A DNA stretch of 64,000 bases from Motiliproteus sediminis (GTDB taxonomy: Bacteria; Pseudomonadota; Gammaproteobacteria; Pseudomonadales; Balneatricaceae). The notes below the pieces were generated by a model, which was not told the origin of the DNA, did not search any database, and saw nothing but the letters and a program-made list of their open reading frames with translations. Position 1 is the stretch's first letter. The number at the start of each line of letters is the position of its first letter. The translations under genes were made by a program, and so were the position numbers. The stretch spans positions 62,001 through 126,000 of the forward strand of contig NZ_JAERQK010000001.1 of assembly GCF_017912535.1 (NCBI RefSeq), written 5' to 3'. Positions 1 to 8,373 of the stretch are shown here, one piece after another.

Positions 1-1
1 G

Positions 2-889
2 GGTCAGGCGTTCGATCAAATGATGACCACCTTTAACGATCTGGTACTGGAGATTAATGCCGCCACCACCCAGGTGACAGGGGCGGCCAGCGAGTTGTCG
101 GCGACTACGGTGCAGACCAGTCAGGGGATGGAGGAGCAGCGTCACGAGACCGTGCAGGTGGCCACCGCCATGAACCAGATGAATACCACCGTGCACGATG
201 TCGCTCATAACGTGGCGGAAGCCGCTCAGGCGTCATCGGAAGGCGCGGCGGCCGCCGGTCAGGGCCGCGCGGTGGTGGAGCAGGCGGTAGCCGCGGTAAC
301 CCAGTTATCGCAGCGTCTCAGTCAGTCGGCGGAGCTAACCCATACGCTGGAACAGGAGAGCGCTAATATCTCCTCCATTCTGGAGGTGATCAACGGTATT
401 GCCGAGCAAACCAATCTGCTGGCGCTGAACGCGGCCATTGAAGCGGCCCGCGCCGGTGAGCAGGGGCGAGGCTTTGCCGTGGTGGCCGATGAGGTGCGCA
501 CGCTGGCGCAACGGACCAGCGACTCCACCGCAGAGATTGATGGGGTAATTCAGCGTTTGCAACAGGGGGCGGGTGCGGCAGCGCAGGCGATGACCCAAAG
601 CAGTAATGAAGCGGCCGGTGCGGTCGAGTTGGCCGCCGAAGCGGGGCGTGCACTGGCACAGATCGCCACGGTGATCGAAAAGATCGACGCCATGAGCCTG
701 CAGATTGCCAGCGCCTCGGAACAGCAATCCTCGGTGGCGGATGAGATCAATGCCAACATCGAGCGGATCAGCATGGTGACGCGGGAGAGCACCGAGGGCG
801 CCGCGCAAACGGCCCGCGCCAGCGAGGAGCTGGCCCAGCTGGCCGATCATCTGCATGAGCTGGCACATCGCTTTGCGGTTACGGCCTGA
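2..889 (+). CDS. Methyl-accepting chemotaxis protein, C-terminal part (5' end outside window)
   Basis: The reading frame is open from base 2, so only the cytoplasmic signalling part of a chemoreceptor is present; the sensor, membrane and most HAMP sequence lie upstream of the window. The hairpin tip carries the conserved CheA/CheW contact sequence ([20 protein letters not shown], about codons 136-155 of the visible part), flanked by Ala/Glu/Gln-rich heptads typical of the four-helix bundle that holds methylation sites. The protein would control CheA activity at the inner membrane. No CheR/CheB-tethering pentapeptide is seen at the C terminus, which ends in RFAVTA. A strong intrinsic terminator follows, so it probably ends its transcript. 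The ligand cannot be judged. Confidence 0.95.
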   Translation, partial: GQAFDQMMTTFNDLVLEINAATTQVTGAASELSATTVQTSQGMEEQRHETVQVATAMNQMNTTVHDVAHNVAEAAQASSEGAAAAGQGRAVVEQAVAAVTQLSQRLSQSAELTHTLEQESANISSILEVINGIAEQTNLLALNAAIEAARAGEQGRGFAVVADEVRTLAQRTSDSTAEIDGVIQRLQQGAGAAAQAMTQSSNEAAGAVELAAEAGRALAQIATVIEKIDAMSLQIASASEQQSSVADEINANIERISMVTRESTEGAAQTARASEELAQLADHLHELAHRFAVTA

Positions 890-918
890 GTGGCATAGAC
901 CCGCGTGATAGTAGTAAC

Positions 919-946
919 AAGGGCCTCCCGCGGGAGGCCCTTTTTT
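919..946 (+). terminator. Rho-independent terminator after the MCP gene
   Basis: A perfect 8-bp GC-rich stem (GGGCCTCC / GGAGGCCC) with a CGCG loop is followed directly by TTTTTT. It lies 30 bases after the MCP stop and can also serve the convergent GST gene because an A-run precedes the stem. Confidence 0.9.
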
Positions 947-961
947 GTGCCCGTTGCCTGT

Positions 962-1615
962 CTAGGGATCCTCGCCGGCTTCGTCTTCCGCCAGCACTTC
1001 ACTCTCGGCGCGGCCGGCACTGATCCACTGTTGCAGGTGCGGATCTGCCAGCACGGTCTGGCAGTAGGCGTGGGTCTCTTCGGTCAGCGTCAGCTCGTAG
1101 GCCTGGAATCGCAGCACTACCGGCGCAAAAAAGGCGTCGGCAACCGAATAGCGGTCAAACAGCCAGGGGCCTTCACTACCGTACTGCTCGCGGCACTGGC
1201 GCCAGATCGATTCGACCCGATCGATATCGGCCCGGCACTGATCGGTGATCGATATCCGGCGATTGCGTGCGCGGCAGTTCATCGGCAGTTCGTTGCGCAA
1301 GGCGTTGAAACCGGCGTGCATCTCGCTGCAGACCGCGCGGGCGATGGCGCGCGCCTGTGGCTCGTCGGGCCAGAGCTCAGGGCGCAGTTCGGCAACGTAT
1401 TCGCAGATGGCTAGCGACTCCCACAGCGTCAGTCCGCCATCCTGATAGACCGGAACCTTGCCCGCTTCGGAATACTGTGTGATCTCGGCTTTGAAGGTGT
1501 CGGTAAACAGGCCGATACGTCGGGTATCGAAGGCGATACCGGCGTGCTTGAGTAGAATCCAGGGACGTAGCGACCAGGAAGAATAGTTTTGATTACCGAT
1601 GATCAGGGTAGGCAT
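962..1615 (-). CDS. Glutathione S-transferase family protein
   Basis: A 217-residue cytosolic GST. The N-terminal thioredoxin-like half starts MPTLIIGNQNYSSWSLRPW, where the YSSWS stretch marks the bacterial GST subgroup with a Ser in the glutathione-activating position. The GKVPVYQDGG stretch (residues 52-61) has the cis-Pro of the glutathione site, followed by WESLAICEYVAE. The helical C-terminal half contains the usual N-capping region (WLFDRYSVADAFFAPV). It probably conjugates or reduces an electrophilic substrate that cannot be named. It is last in a short minus-strand run after the radical SAM and DUF5062-like genes, 9 bases behind the latter. Confidence 0.85.
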   Translation of the reverse strand: MPTLIIGNQNYSSWSLRPWILLKHAGIAFDTRRIGLFTDTFKAEITQYSEAGKVPVYQDGGLTLWESLAICEYVAELRPELWPDEPQARAIARAVCSEMHAGFNALRNELPMNCRARNRRISITDQCRADIDRVESIWRQCREQYGSEGPWLFDRYSVADAFFAPVVLRFQAYELTLTEETHAYCQTVLADPHLQQWISAGRAESEVLAEDEAGEDP

Positions 1616-1624
1616 GGCCGCTCC

Positions 1625-1891
1625 TCAGTTCTGGTTCAGCGGGTGGTCAGCGGGTAACTGGTGACTGATCCATAAGGCCAGTTTATGGCGGATATGGGGT
1701 AGATCGTTCTGATGATCCCGGGCTAGCGGCTGGATCAGTTTGTCGGTCACCAGCAGTCGGTAGAGGGCGATCATCTTGTCGTTGGCGCTGTCGGTGGGAT
1801 CAAACTCGCCGGCGCCGCGTTTCTTGAAGTAGATCGCGCCGATACGCATCGCTTCCTTCAGTAACTCTTTTTCATGCTTGAGTTTTTTCAT
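1625..1891 (-). CDS. Small conserved protein, DUF5062-like
   Basis: An 88-residue charged, soluble protein beginning MKKLKHEKELLKEAMRIG. Length, the lysine-rich first helix and the following KKRGAGEF segment fit my memory of the gammaproteobacterial DUF5062 family; no biochemical role is known to me. No signal peptide or membrane segment is visible. It sits between the radical SAM gene (30 bases upstream) and the GST gene (9 bases downstream), so the three are probably co-transcribed, though nothing links their functions. Family assignment is from pattern memory only. Confidence 0.6.
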   Translation of the reverse strand: MKKLKHEKELLKEAMRIGAIYFKKRGAGEFDPTDSANDKMIALYRLLVTDKLIQPLARDHQNDLPHIRHKLALWISHQLPADHPLNQN

Positions 1892-1920
1892 CGCAGGTTT
1901 CCCTCTGCCGAATAGAAGGC

Positions 1921-3009
1921 CTAGCCTAAACCGAGCGTGACCGGTTGTCGATGGGCGCCCCAGTTGCCGGGGCGTGGATCAAACACCCCGGCTGCGGCGG
2001 CTCCGCACTGATCACAGCGTCCTGCGGCATCCAGCCCCCAATGTCTCAGTCGGTACCAGTCGCGCTCTATCAATAGTGCTCCACACTGGTGGCACCAGGT
2101 GCTGCCGCCCTCGGGATCGTGCACGTTTCCGGTATAGACGTAGCGCAGCCCCTGGTCGCGTCCGATAGCGCGGGCACGGGTGAGGGTTGCGGCCGGCGTT
2201 GCGGGGTGGTCGCGGAGCTTCCAGTCGGGGTGAAAGGCGCTGAAGTGCAGCGGCACATCCGGTCCGAGATTGTCGGCGATCCAGCGGGTCAGTTGCTGCA
2301 GTTCTGCGTTGCTGTCGTTCTCGCCGGGGATCAGCAGGGTAGTGATCTCGAACCAGACCGAGGTGTCGTGGCGTAAATAGAGCAGGGTGTCGAGGACGGT
2401 GTCCAGATCGCCCCCGCACAGGTGGCGATAGAACTTCTGGGTAAAGGCTTTCAGGTCGATATTGGCGGCATCCATGGCGGCAAAGAACGCGCGTCGCGGC
2501 TCCGGAGAGATGTAACCGGCCGATACCGCCACGCTATGGATGCCCTGTTCGCGACAGGCGGTGGCGACATCCACCGCGTACTCCATAAAGATCACCGGAT
2601 CGTTGTAGGTGAACGCTACCGAACGGCAGCCGTGGCGCACCGCTGCGGTGGCCAGTTGTGCTGGCGTGGCCCGGTCCATCAGCCGGTCCATCTGGCGCGA
2701 CTTGCTCACATCCCAGTTCTGGCAAAATTTGCACGCCAGGTTGCAGCCGGCAGTACCGAAAGAGAGTACCGGAGTGCCGGGCAAAAAATGGTTGAGGGGT
2801 TTCTTTTCGATCGGGTCGATACAGAAGCCGCTGGAGCGTCCCCAGCTGTAGAGTACGATCTGCCCCTGTTCGCAGCCACGCACAAAGCAGAGTCCGCGCT
2901 GGCCCTCGCGCAGTTTGCAGGCGCGGGGGCAGAGATCACACTGAATCCGGTCGTCGTCAAGGCGGTGCCAATAACGAGTCGGGTGCGGTGTGATTATTTC
3001 GCTAGTCAT
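1921..3009 (-). CDS. amrS: AmmeMemoRadiSam system radical SAM enzyme
   Basis: A 362-residue radical SAM protein. An N-terminal CDLCPRACKLREGQRGLC segment gives four cysteines. The SAM cluster motif CNLACKFC (about residue 89) follows GTAGC, and a C-terminal zinc-ribbon-like pair (CHQCG...CDQCG, about residues 305-338) closes the protein. This layout is that of the AmrS family, related to pyruvate formate-lyase-activating enzymes, which co-occurs with Memo and AMMECR1 proteins. Both partners lie just across a 59-base divergent gap. The reaction of the system is not established. The start codon gives MTSEIITPHPTRYWHRL, typical for the family. Confidence 0.9.
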   Translation of the reverse strand: MTSEIITPHPTRYWHRLDDDRIQCDLCPRACKLREGQRGLCFVRGCEQGQIVLYSWGRSSGFCIDPIEKKPLNHFLPGTPVLSFGTAGCNLACKFCQNWDVSKSRQMDRLMDRATPAQLATAAVRHGCRSVAFTYNDPVIFMEYAVDVATACREQGIHSVAVSAGYISPEPRRAFFAAMDAANIDLKAFTQKFYRHLCGGDLDTVLDTLLYLRHDTSVWFEITTLLIPGENDSNAELQQLTRWIADNLGPDVPLHFSAFHPDWKLRDHPATPAATLTRARAIGRDQGLRYVYTGNVHDPEGGSTWCHQCGALLIERDWYRLRHWGLDAAGRCDQCGAAAAGVFDPRPGNWGAHRQPVTLGLG

Positions 3010-3068
3010 CCGCGCCGCTCCGTTGCTATAACTGACAGTAAGAATAATAACGATACGGGAGACCTGCC

Positions 3069-3848
3069 ATGGAGGTCAGACACCCAGCTGTAGCCGGGGT
3101 TTTCTACCCCGACAATCCGCATCTGCTGAGTCAGGCAGTAGATCGCTATCTCAGCGATAATCCCTGCAGCGGTCCACCACCCAAAGTGCTGGTGGTGCCC
3201 CACGCCGGGTATGTCTATTCCGGCCCGGTGGCGGCACGGGGCTATAACCTGGTAGCGCCGGTCGCCGGACGTATCCGGCGGGTAGTACTGCTGGGCCCCT
3301 CCCATCGCTTCCCGCTGCAGGGGATGGCGCTGCCGGGGGTCGATTGCTTTGAAACGCCGTTGGGCGAGGTCCAGATCGACAATCTGCTCAGCTATAGCCT
3401 TGAGGGGCTGCCGCAGGTATCGGTGTTGTCGCCCTGTCATGCCGCGGAGCATAGCCTGGAGGTACAGCTGCCGTTTCTGCAGCGGCTGATTCCCCAGTTC
3501 AAGCTGCTGCCGCTGCTGGTCGGTCAGTGTCCGCCGCGCCAGGTGGCGGAAGCGCTGGAGATGGTCTGGGGCGGTGACGAGACCCTGATCGTTATCAGCA
3601 CTGACCTCAGCCATTACCACCCCTACGATGAAGCGCAGCAGATCGACCGCCAGACCAGTCACGGCATCTGTGCCTGTCGTAGCGATCTGGCCGGCGATGA
3701 AGCCTGCGGTTGCGCCCCTCTCAACGGCATGTTGCTGCTGGCACGTGAGTTAGGGCTGCAGGTGGAGCTGTTGGATCTGCGCAACTCCGGTGATACCGGC
3801 GGTGAGCGCGATCGCGTGGTCGGCTACGGCGCCTATGCGCTCTACTGA
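3069..3848 (+). CDS. amrB: AmmeMemoRadiSam system protein B (Memo-like)
   Basis: A 259-residue Memo-family protein with the LigB-dioxygenase-like fold. It begins MEVRHPAVAGVFYPDNP and contains PHAGYVYSGPVAARGY (residues 46-61), LLGPSHRF and the ISTDLSHYHPYDEA segment, which carry the His/Asp/Cys metal-pocket residues of the family (H47, the His of GPSH, the Cys of SPCHAAEHSLEVQLPFLQ). Memo proteins resemble extradiol dioxygenases, but the bacterial reaction is unknown. The gene diverges from amrS and overlaps the following AMMECR1 gene by 14 bases, so translation of the two is probably coupled. Confidence 0.9.
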   Translation: MEVRHPAVAGVFYPDNPHLLSQAVDRYLSDNPCSGPPPKVLVVPHAGYVYSGPVAARGYNLVAPVAGRIRRVVLLGPSHRFPLQGMALPGVDCFETPLGEVQIDNLLSYSLEGLPQVSVLSPCHAAEHSLEVQLPFLQRLIPQFKLLPLLVGQCPPRQVAEALEMVWGGDETLIVISTDLSHYHPYDEAQQIDRQTSHGICACRSDLAGDEACGCAPLNGMLLLARELGLQVELLDLRNSGDTGGERDRVVGYGAYALY

Positions 3849-4401
3849 CACCCTTGATCCGCAACAGCGTGGCTGGCTGCTGGCTCATGCCCGGCGGGCG
3901 ATTGCACAACGCTTGCAGGCGGCTACCGAGCCCGAGGCGGAGCCCGCTCCGGCCGGGCTCGATCAGCCCGCTGCCTGCTTTGTCACCCTGACCCGCAAGG
4001 GCAAGCTACGGGGCTGCATAGGTACGCTGGAGGCGCAGCAGCCGCTGGCTGACGCGGTGGCCCACTACGCTGAATCGGCTGCCTTTGATGACCCCCGCTT
4101 TCCACCGCTGGAGCGCCAGGAGTGGCCGGATACCGAGGTGGAGCTTTCGGTGTTGTCGTCGCCGCAGCCCTTGGCGGTGGCCAGTGAGGCCGACCTGCTG
4201 GCGCAGCTTAAACCACACCTGCACGGCTTGATCATCGAGCATGGCCACCACCGTGCCACCTTTCTGCCGCAGGTGTGGGAGCAGCTGCCGGAGGGGCGCG
4301 ACTTTGTGCGTCAGCTGAAGCGCAAAGCGGGATTGGCGGACGAGTTTCCCTGTGAGCGCTTGAACTGCTCGATTTATACCGTTATCTCCATTAGACGCTG
4401 A
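3835..4401 (+). CDS. amrA: AmmeMemoRadiSam system protein A (AMMECR1 domain)
   Basis: A 188-residue AMMECR1-domain protein. The hallmark LRGCIGTLEAQQPLADAV lies near residues 58-75, followed by DPRFPPL and TEVELSVLS. A GTG farther upstream (3790) is in frame, but the ATG at 3835 gives MRSTDTLDPQQRGWLLAHAR, a natural family N terminus, and produces the common short overlap with the Memo gene. The molecular function of AMMECR1 proteins is not settled. The hydrogen-sensor kinase gene follows after about 70 bases on the same strand, raising the possibility of read-through from this pair into hupTUV. Confidence 0.9.
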   Translation: MRSTDTLDPQQRGWLLAHARRAIAQRLQAATEPEAEPAPAGLDQPAACFVTLTRKGKLRGCIGTLEAQQPLADAVAHYAESAAFDDPRFPPLERQEWPDTEVELSVLSSPQPLAVASEADLLAQLKPHLHGLIIEHGHHRATFLPQVWEQLPEGRDFVRQLKRKAGLADEFPCERLNCSIYTVISIRR

Positions 4402-4472
4402 GCCGCGTCTTCGCTGTACCCGGGCGCAGGGCGCACGCTATGATAGGCAGATCACGAACAGCAGGGGTGGTC

Positions 4473-5846
4473 ATGAGCGCCGAGCGCACACCAGATCCCA
4501 ACGCGGCATTCCGCATACACACCGACGGTGATTCACTGCAGCTCGATACCGCCGCTGAAGCGGCCTGGGTCGATGTGGTGCATCAGATGGAGGAGGTTTA
4601 CTCCGATCTGATTCGCTATCAGGTGGAGATCGAGCAGAAAAACGAAGAGCTTGAAGATACCCAGCAGTTTGTCGCCAGCGTTCTGGCTGCCATGACCGAT
4701 GTGCTGATTGTCTGCGACACCCAGGGACGGATCGTGCAGGTCAATCAGGCGTTGGAGGAGATCGTCGGCTTACCGGAGCGTGCTCTCAGCGGACGCCCCT
4801 TTATCGACCTGTTTACCCCGGAATCCCGTGACGAAATCGAAACCAAGCAGCAACGGGGACCGCTGGTGCTGCAAGACTGCGCGGTGGAGTTGTTGACCGC
4901 TCATGAGCCGGTACCCTTGTCGATGAACTGTACCCGCCGCTTCGACGCACGTGGGCGCAGCCTGGGCCAGGTGCTGATCGGCCGCCCCATCGGCGAACTA
5001 CGCCGCGCCTATGACGAACTCAATCGCAGCCACGCCGAACTCAAGCGCGCCCAGCAGCAACTGATCGACTCGGAAAAGATGGCATCGTTAGGGCGGCTGG
5101 TGGCCGGGGTGGCCCATGAACTCAATAACCCGATCAGCTTTATCTACGGCAACGTACACGCGTTGAGCGGTTACAGCGAGCGACTGCAACAGTATCTGGA
5201 GCTGCTTCACCATGCGCCGCAGGACACTGCGGTCGCAGAGGCGCGGCGACAACTGCGGATCGATAAGCTGCTGCAGGATCTGCCCTCGCTGATGGCGGGT
5301 ACCATGGAGGGTGCCGAACGGGTACGGGATATTGTCATGGATCTGCGCCAGTTCTCCTCCGGGCAAAAGCAGCACGACGAATCCTTCGATCTGGTGCACG
5401 TGATCCAGACAGCGGTGCAGTGGGTAACCCGCGATGCGCCGATCAAGCTCCGTATCGGTTATGAACTGCCGCGCGCGCTGCCACTGAAAGGGCATCCGGG
5501 ACAGATACAGCAGGTGCTGATCAATCTGGTGCAGAACGCCGTTGACGCCATGGCAGAGGTTGATTCCCCGCGCCTGAATTTAAGCCTGGAGCAGAGCGCA
5601 GCCAAAGTGCGTTTTCGTATTCGCGATAACGGCCACGGTATCCCTGAAGCCCACTTGTCGACGCTGTTCGAACCCTTTTTCACCACCAAGCCGGTGGGGC
5701 AGGGCACCGGTCTCGGGTTGTCGCTGAGCTACGGTCTGGTGGCTGAGCATGGTGGCCGCCTGTGGGCAGAGAACGACCCCCGTGGCGGGGCGGTATTTGT
5801 AATGGAGTTGCCGCTTGGTGACAGCGCGGAGGCCAACAATGTTTAA
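4473..5846 (+). CDS. hupT: HupT/HoxJ-type PAS sensor histidine kinase
   Basis: A 457-residue soluble kinase with no membrane segment. A coiled coil (residues 37-66) leads into a PAS domain (about 68-175), then HisKA with the phospho-acceptor His215 in LVAGVAHELNNP, and a HATPase domain with N-box INLVQNAVDAM and G-boxes DNGHGIP and GTGLGLSLSYG. The His-box and the following ISFIYGNVHAL are characteristic of HupT/HoxJ, the kinase controlled by the regulatory [NiFe] hydrogenase. I chose ATG 4473 because a GGGG-type ribosome site precedes it; ATG 4440 would add 11 unconvincing residues. hupU and hupV follow, the first overlapping by 8 bases. The cognate HupR/HoxA regulator is not in this window. 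Confidence 0.9.
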   Translation: MSAERTPDPNAAFRIHTDGDSLQLDTAAEAAWVDVVHQMEEVYSDLIRYQVEIEQKNEELEDTQQFVASVLAAMTDVLIVCDTQGRIVQVNQALEEIVGLPERALSGRPFIDLFTPESRDEIETKQQRGPLVLQDCAVELLTAHEPVPLSMNCTRRFDARGRSLGQVLIGRPIGELRRAYDELNRSHAELKRAQQQLIDSEKMASLGRLVAGVAHELNNPISFIYGNVHALSGYSERLQQYLELLHHAPQDTAVAEARRQLRIDKLLQDLPSLMAGTMEGAERVRDIVMDLRQFSSGQKQHDESFDLVHVIQTAVQWVTRDAPIKLRIGYELPRALPLKGHPGQIQQVLINLVQNAVDAMAEVDSPRLNLSLEQSAAKVRFRIRDNGHGIPEAHLSTLFEPFFTTKPVGQGTGLGLSLSYGLVAEHGGRLWAENDPRGGAVFVMELPLGDSAEANNV

Positions 5847-6840
5847 CCTGCTCTGGTTGCAATCCGGTGGTTGCGGCGGTTGCAGCATGTCGCTGCTCAA
5901 CGCTGAGTCGCCGGATCTGCTGACCGCGCTGGAGGTGGCGGGGATTAACCTGCTGTGGCATCCCGCGCTCAGCGAAGCCACCGGCAGCGAAGTGCGCACC
6001 CTGCTGCAGGCACTGGTGGATGGCGAACAACGACTCGACGCCCTCTGTATCGAAGGTGCCGTCGTCTGCGGCCCCGATGGCAGCGGCCTGTTCCACGTAC
6101 TCTCGGGCACCGATACGCCGATGCGCGACTGGATCGTGCGTCTGGCGGCGCGGGCGCGCTATGTGTTCGCGGTGGGCAGTTGTGCCTCTTTTGGTGGGGT
6201 CTCTTCTGCCGGCGCCAATCCCGGCGAGATGCGAGGCCTGCAGTTTGACGGCCAGCAGCCGGGCGGCGCGCTGGGTGCGGGGTTCGAACCCGCAGCCGCG
6301 GGCCGGGTGGTGAACATTGCCGGTTGCCCGCCTCACCCCAACTGGGTGCTGGAAGCGCTGATGAGCGCAGCGCTGGGCGAGCTGCAGGCTGAGGCGCTGG
6401 ATGAGCTGGGTCGGCCGCGCTTTTATGCCGACCACCTGGTGCATCACGGCTGCCCGCGTAACGAGTTCTATGAGTACAAAGCCAGCGCTTCCAGGGCCTC
6501 GGACGGCGGCTGTTTGATGGAGCATATGGGTTGCGTCGCCACCCAGGCTCACGGCGACTGCAATATTCGCCTCTGGAACGGTGAGGGTTCCTGTACCCGT
6601 GGCGGCTACGCCTGCATCAACTGCACTGCGCCGGAGTTTGAGGAGCCGGGGCACAGTTATCTGCAGACGCCCAAGCTGGCCGGTATTCCGGTCGGCTTGC
6701 CCACCGATATGCCCAAGGCCTGGTTCGTGGCGCTGTCGTCGCTGTCAAAAGCGGCGACGCCGGAACGACTCAAGGTCAATGCCCACAGCGACCACATCAA
6801 GGTGGCGCCCAAAATTCATCCCGTTAACAAGAAGCGATAA
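5839..6840 (+). CDS. hupU: Regulatory [NiFe] hydrogenase (H2 sensor) small subunit
   Basis: A 333-residue iron-sulfur subunit. It starts at the protein core (MFNLLWLQSGGCGGCSMS), with no Tat leader and no C-terminal anchor, as expected for the cytoplasmic sensor (group 2b, HupU/HoxB) rather than an exported uptake hydrogenase. Proximal-cluster ligands are C12 and C15, then the Cys of VGSCASFGG and of IAGCPPHPNW. The cysteine-rich tail (HHGCP, GGCLMEHMGC, GDCN, GSCTRGGYACINC) supplies the medial and distal clusters. Together with HupV it detects H2 and modulates HupT. The gene overlaps hupT by 8 bases and precedes hupV by 4. Confidence 0.93.
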   Translation: MFNLLWLQSGGCGGCSMSLLNAESPDLLTALEVAGINLLWHPALSEATGSEVRTLLQALVDGEQRLDALCIEGAVVCGPDGSGLFHVLSGTDTPMRDWIVRLAARARYVFAVGSCASFGGVSSAGANPGEMRGLQFDGQQPGGALGAGFEPAAAGRVVNIAGCPPHPNWVLEALMSAALGELQAEALDELGRPRFYADHLVHHGCPRNEFYEYKASASRASDGGCLMEHMGCVATQAHGDCNIRLWNGEGSCTRGGYACINCTAPEFEEPGHSYLQTPKLAGIPVGLPTDMPKAWFVALSSLSKAATPERLKVNAHSDHIKVAPKIHPVNKKR

Positions 6841-6844
6841 CCCC

Positions 6845-8284
6845 GTGAGCAGACTGGTCGTTGGCCCCTTCAACCGTGTCGAGGGCGACTTGGAAGTAAA
6901 ACTGGATATTGATCAGGGGCGGGTGAGCGATGCCTGGGTCAACTGCACGCTTTATCGCGGTTTCGAGCAGATCATGCGTGGCAAGCCCGCCGCCGACGCG
7001 CTGGTACTGACCCCGCGCATCTGTGGTATCTGTTCGGTGGCCCAGTCCGCTGCCGCCGCCCGGGCGCTGGCGCAGCTGCAGGGCTGTGTGGTGCCGCCCA
7101 ACGGTGAACGCGCCGCCAACCTGGTGCAGGCGTGCGAAAACCTGGCCGACCATCTCAGCCACTTCTATCTGTTCTTCATGCCGGACTTTGCCCGGCCCCA
7201 GTACGCCGGCGAGCCCTGGTATGACGACACCGCGGCGCGGTTTCGCGCCCTAAAGGGCAGCGCGGCGCGTCAAGTGCTGCCGGCGCGCGCCGCGTTTCTG
7301 AACCTGATGGGGCTGATGGCGGGCAAGTGGCCCCATACGCTGGCGATCCAGCCCGGCGGTTCTACCCGTGCGATCCAGCCGCAGGAGCGGCTGCGCATCG
7401 TGGCGATTCTCAAAACCTTTCGCCAGTTTCTGGAGCAGGCCACCTTCGGCGACCGGCTGGAAAACGTGGCGGATATCGCCGACCTGACGCAGCTGGAACG
7501 CTGGCAGCAGCGCCACCGCGACAGTGATCTCGGGCGCTTTCTGGGCTTGTCCCGGGCGCTGGAGCTGGAGCGTTTGGGACGCGCTGCCGACCGCTTCATG
7601 AGCTTTGGCAGCTATGCCGAAAGCGGCACGCCGCTGCTGCGTCCCGGCCTCTGGGATGGTGGCTGGCAGGCGCTGGATACCGATCAGATTCGTGAAGACG
7701 TCAGTTGCAGCTGGTTGCAGGACAGTGTGCCGTTGGCGCCCGCTCTGGGCGAAACCCGGCCACAAGCCGATAAGGCCGGTGGCTACAGTTGGTGCAAGGC
7801 GCCGCGGCTGGATGGCCGGGTGATGGAGGTCGGCGCTCTGGCGCGGCAACTGGTCGATGGTCACCCGCTGGCGGAGGCGCTGGTGGCGGATTCCGGCGGC
7901 AACGTGCGCAACCGGGTGGTGATGCGGTTGTTGGAGCTGGCGCGGGTGTTGATCCAGATGGAGCACTGGGCGCTGGCGCTGGAACCCGGAGAGCCGTTCT
8001 ACCGGGATGGCGGTGAACCCCGTGACGGTGTCGGCGTCGGTCTGGTGGAGGCCGCCCGTGGTAGCCTTGGCCACTGGGTGGATCTGCGCGACGGCAAAAT
8101 CCACAACTATCAGATTATCGCCCCCACCACCTGGAACTTCTCGCCCCGTGATGGCGACGGTCAGCCCGGCGCGCTGGAACTGGCGCTGCGCGACACGCCG
8201 GTGCAAGAGGGCGAGGTGGATCCGGTCGCGGTTCAGCACGTGGTACGTTCGTTCGATCCCTGTATGGTCTGCACCGTTCACTGA
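6845..8284 (+). CDS. hupV: Regulatory [NiFe] hydrogenase (H2 sensor) large subunit
   Basis: A 479-residue catalytic subunit of the H2 sensor. The start is a GTG four bases after hupU, giving (M)SRLVVGPFNRVEGDLEV. The NiFe ligands are C60/C63 (PRICGICSVAQS) and C473/C476 (DPCMVCTVH). The protein ends exactly at that terminal His with no cleavable tail, so it needs no maturation protease, a hallmark of HupV/HoxC sensors. Residues 62 (Ile, within CGIC) and 110 (Phe, in HFYLF) match the two bulky gas-channel residues reported to protect regulatory hydrogenases from O2. NiFe cofactor assembly (hyp) genes are not in the window. Confidence 0.93.
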   Translation: MSRLVVGPFNRVEGDLEVKLDIDQGRVSDAWVNCTLYRGFEQIMRGKPAADALVLTPRICGICSVAQSAAAARALAQLQGCVVPPNGERAANLVQACENLADHLSHFYLFFMPDFARPQYAGEPWYDDTAARFRALKGSAARQVLPARAAFLNLMGLMAGKWPHTLAIQPGGSTRAIQPQERLRIVAILKTFRQFLEQATFGDRLENVADIADLTQLERWQQRHRDSDLGRFLGLSRALELERLGRAADRFMSFGSYAESGTPLLRPGLWDGGWQALDTDQIREDVSCSWLQDSVPLAPALGETRPQADKAGGYSWCKAPRLDGRVMEVGALARQLVDGHPLAEALVADSGGNVRNRVVMRLLELARVLIQMEHWALALEPGEPFYRDGGEPRDGVGVGLVEAARGSLGHWVDLRDGKIHNYQIIAPTTWNFSPRDGDGQPGALELALRDTPVQEGEVDPVAVQHVVRSFDPCMVCTVH

Positions 8285-8333
8285 GCCGCGCTGGTCGCCG
8301 GTAATGCTGCATACATTGGCGCGCTGCCTTGGC

Positions 8334-8339
8334 TATAAT
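8334..8339 (+). promoter_or_regulatory. Possible -10 box before the HisA-like gene
   Basis: A perfect TATAAT lies 34 bases before the chosen TTG start and just after hupV. No good -35 hexamer sits at 16-18 bases upstream (the nearest TTGGCG is only 12 away), so it may be a weak or activator-dependent promoter, or chance. Confidence 0.3.
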
Positions 8340-8373
8340 GGCGGCCCCAACTCATTCAGCCGGAGTGGCCGTT

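Noticed and set aside
6581-6844. Extension of hupV upstream to 6581
   Set aside because: The added residues are out of frame with hupU coding sequence and unlike any hydrogenase; GTG 6845 matches the family N terminus.
7250-8281. A 343-codon open frame antisense to hupV
   Set aside because: A shadow of the hydrogenase large-subunit gene.
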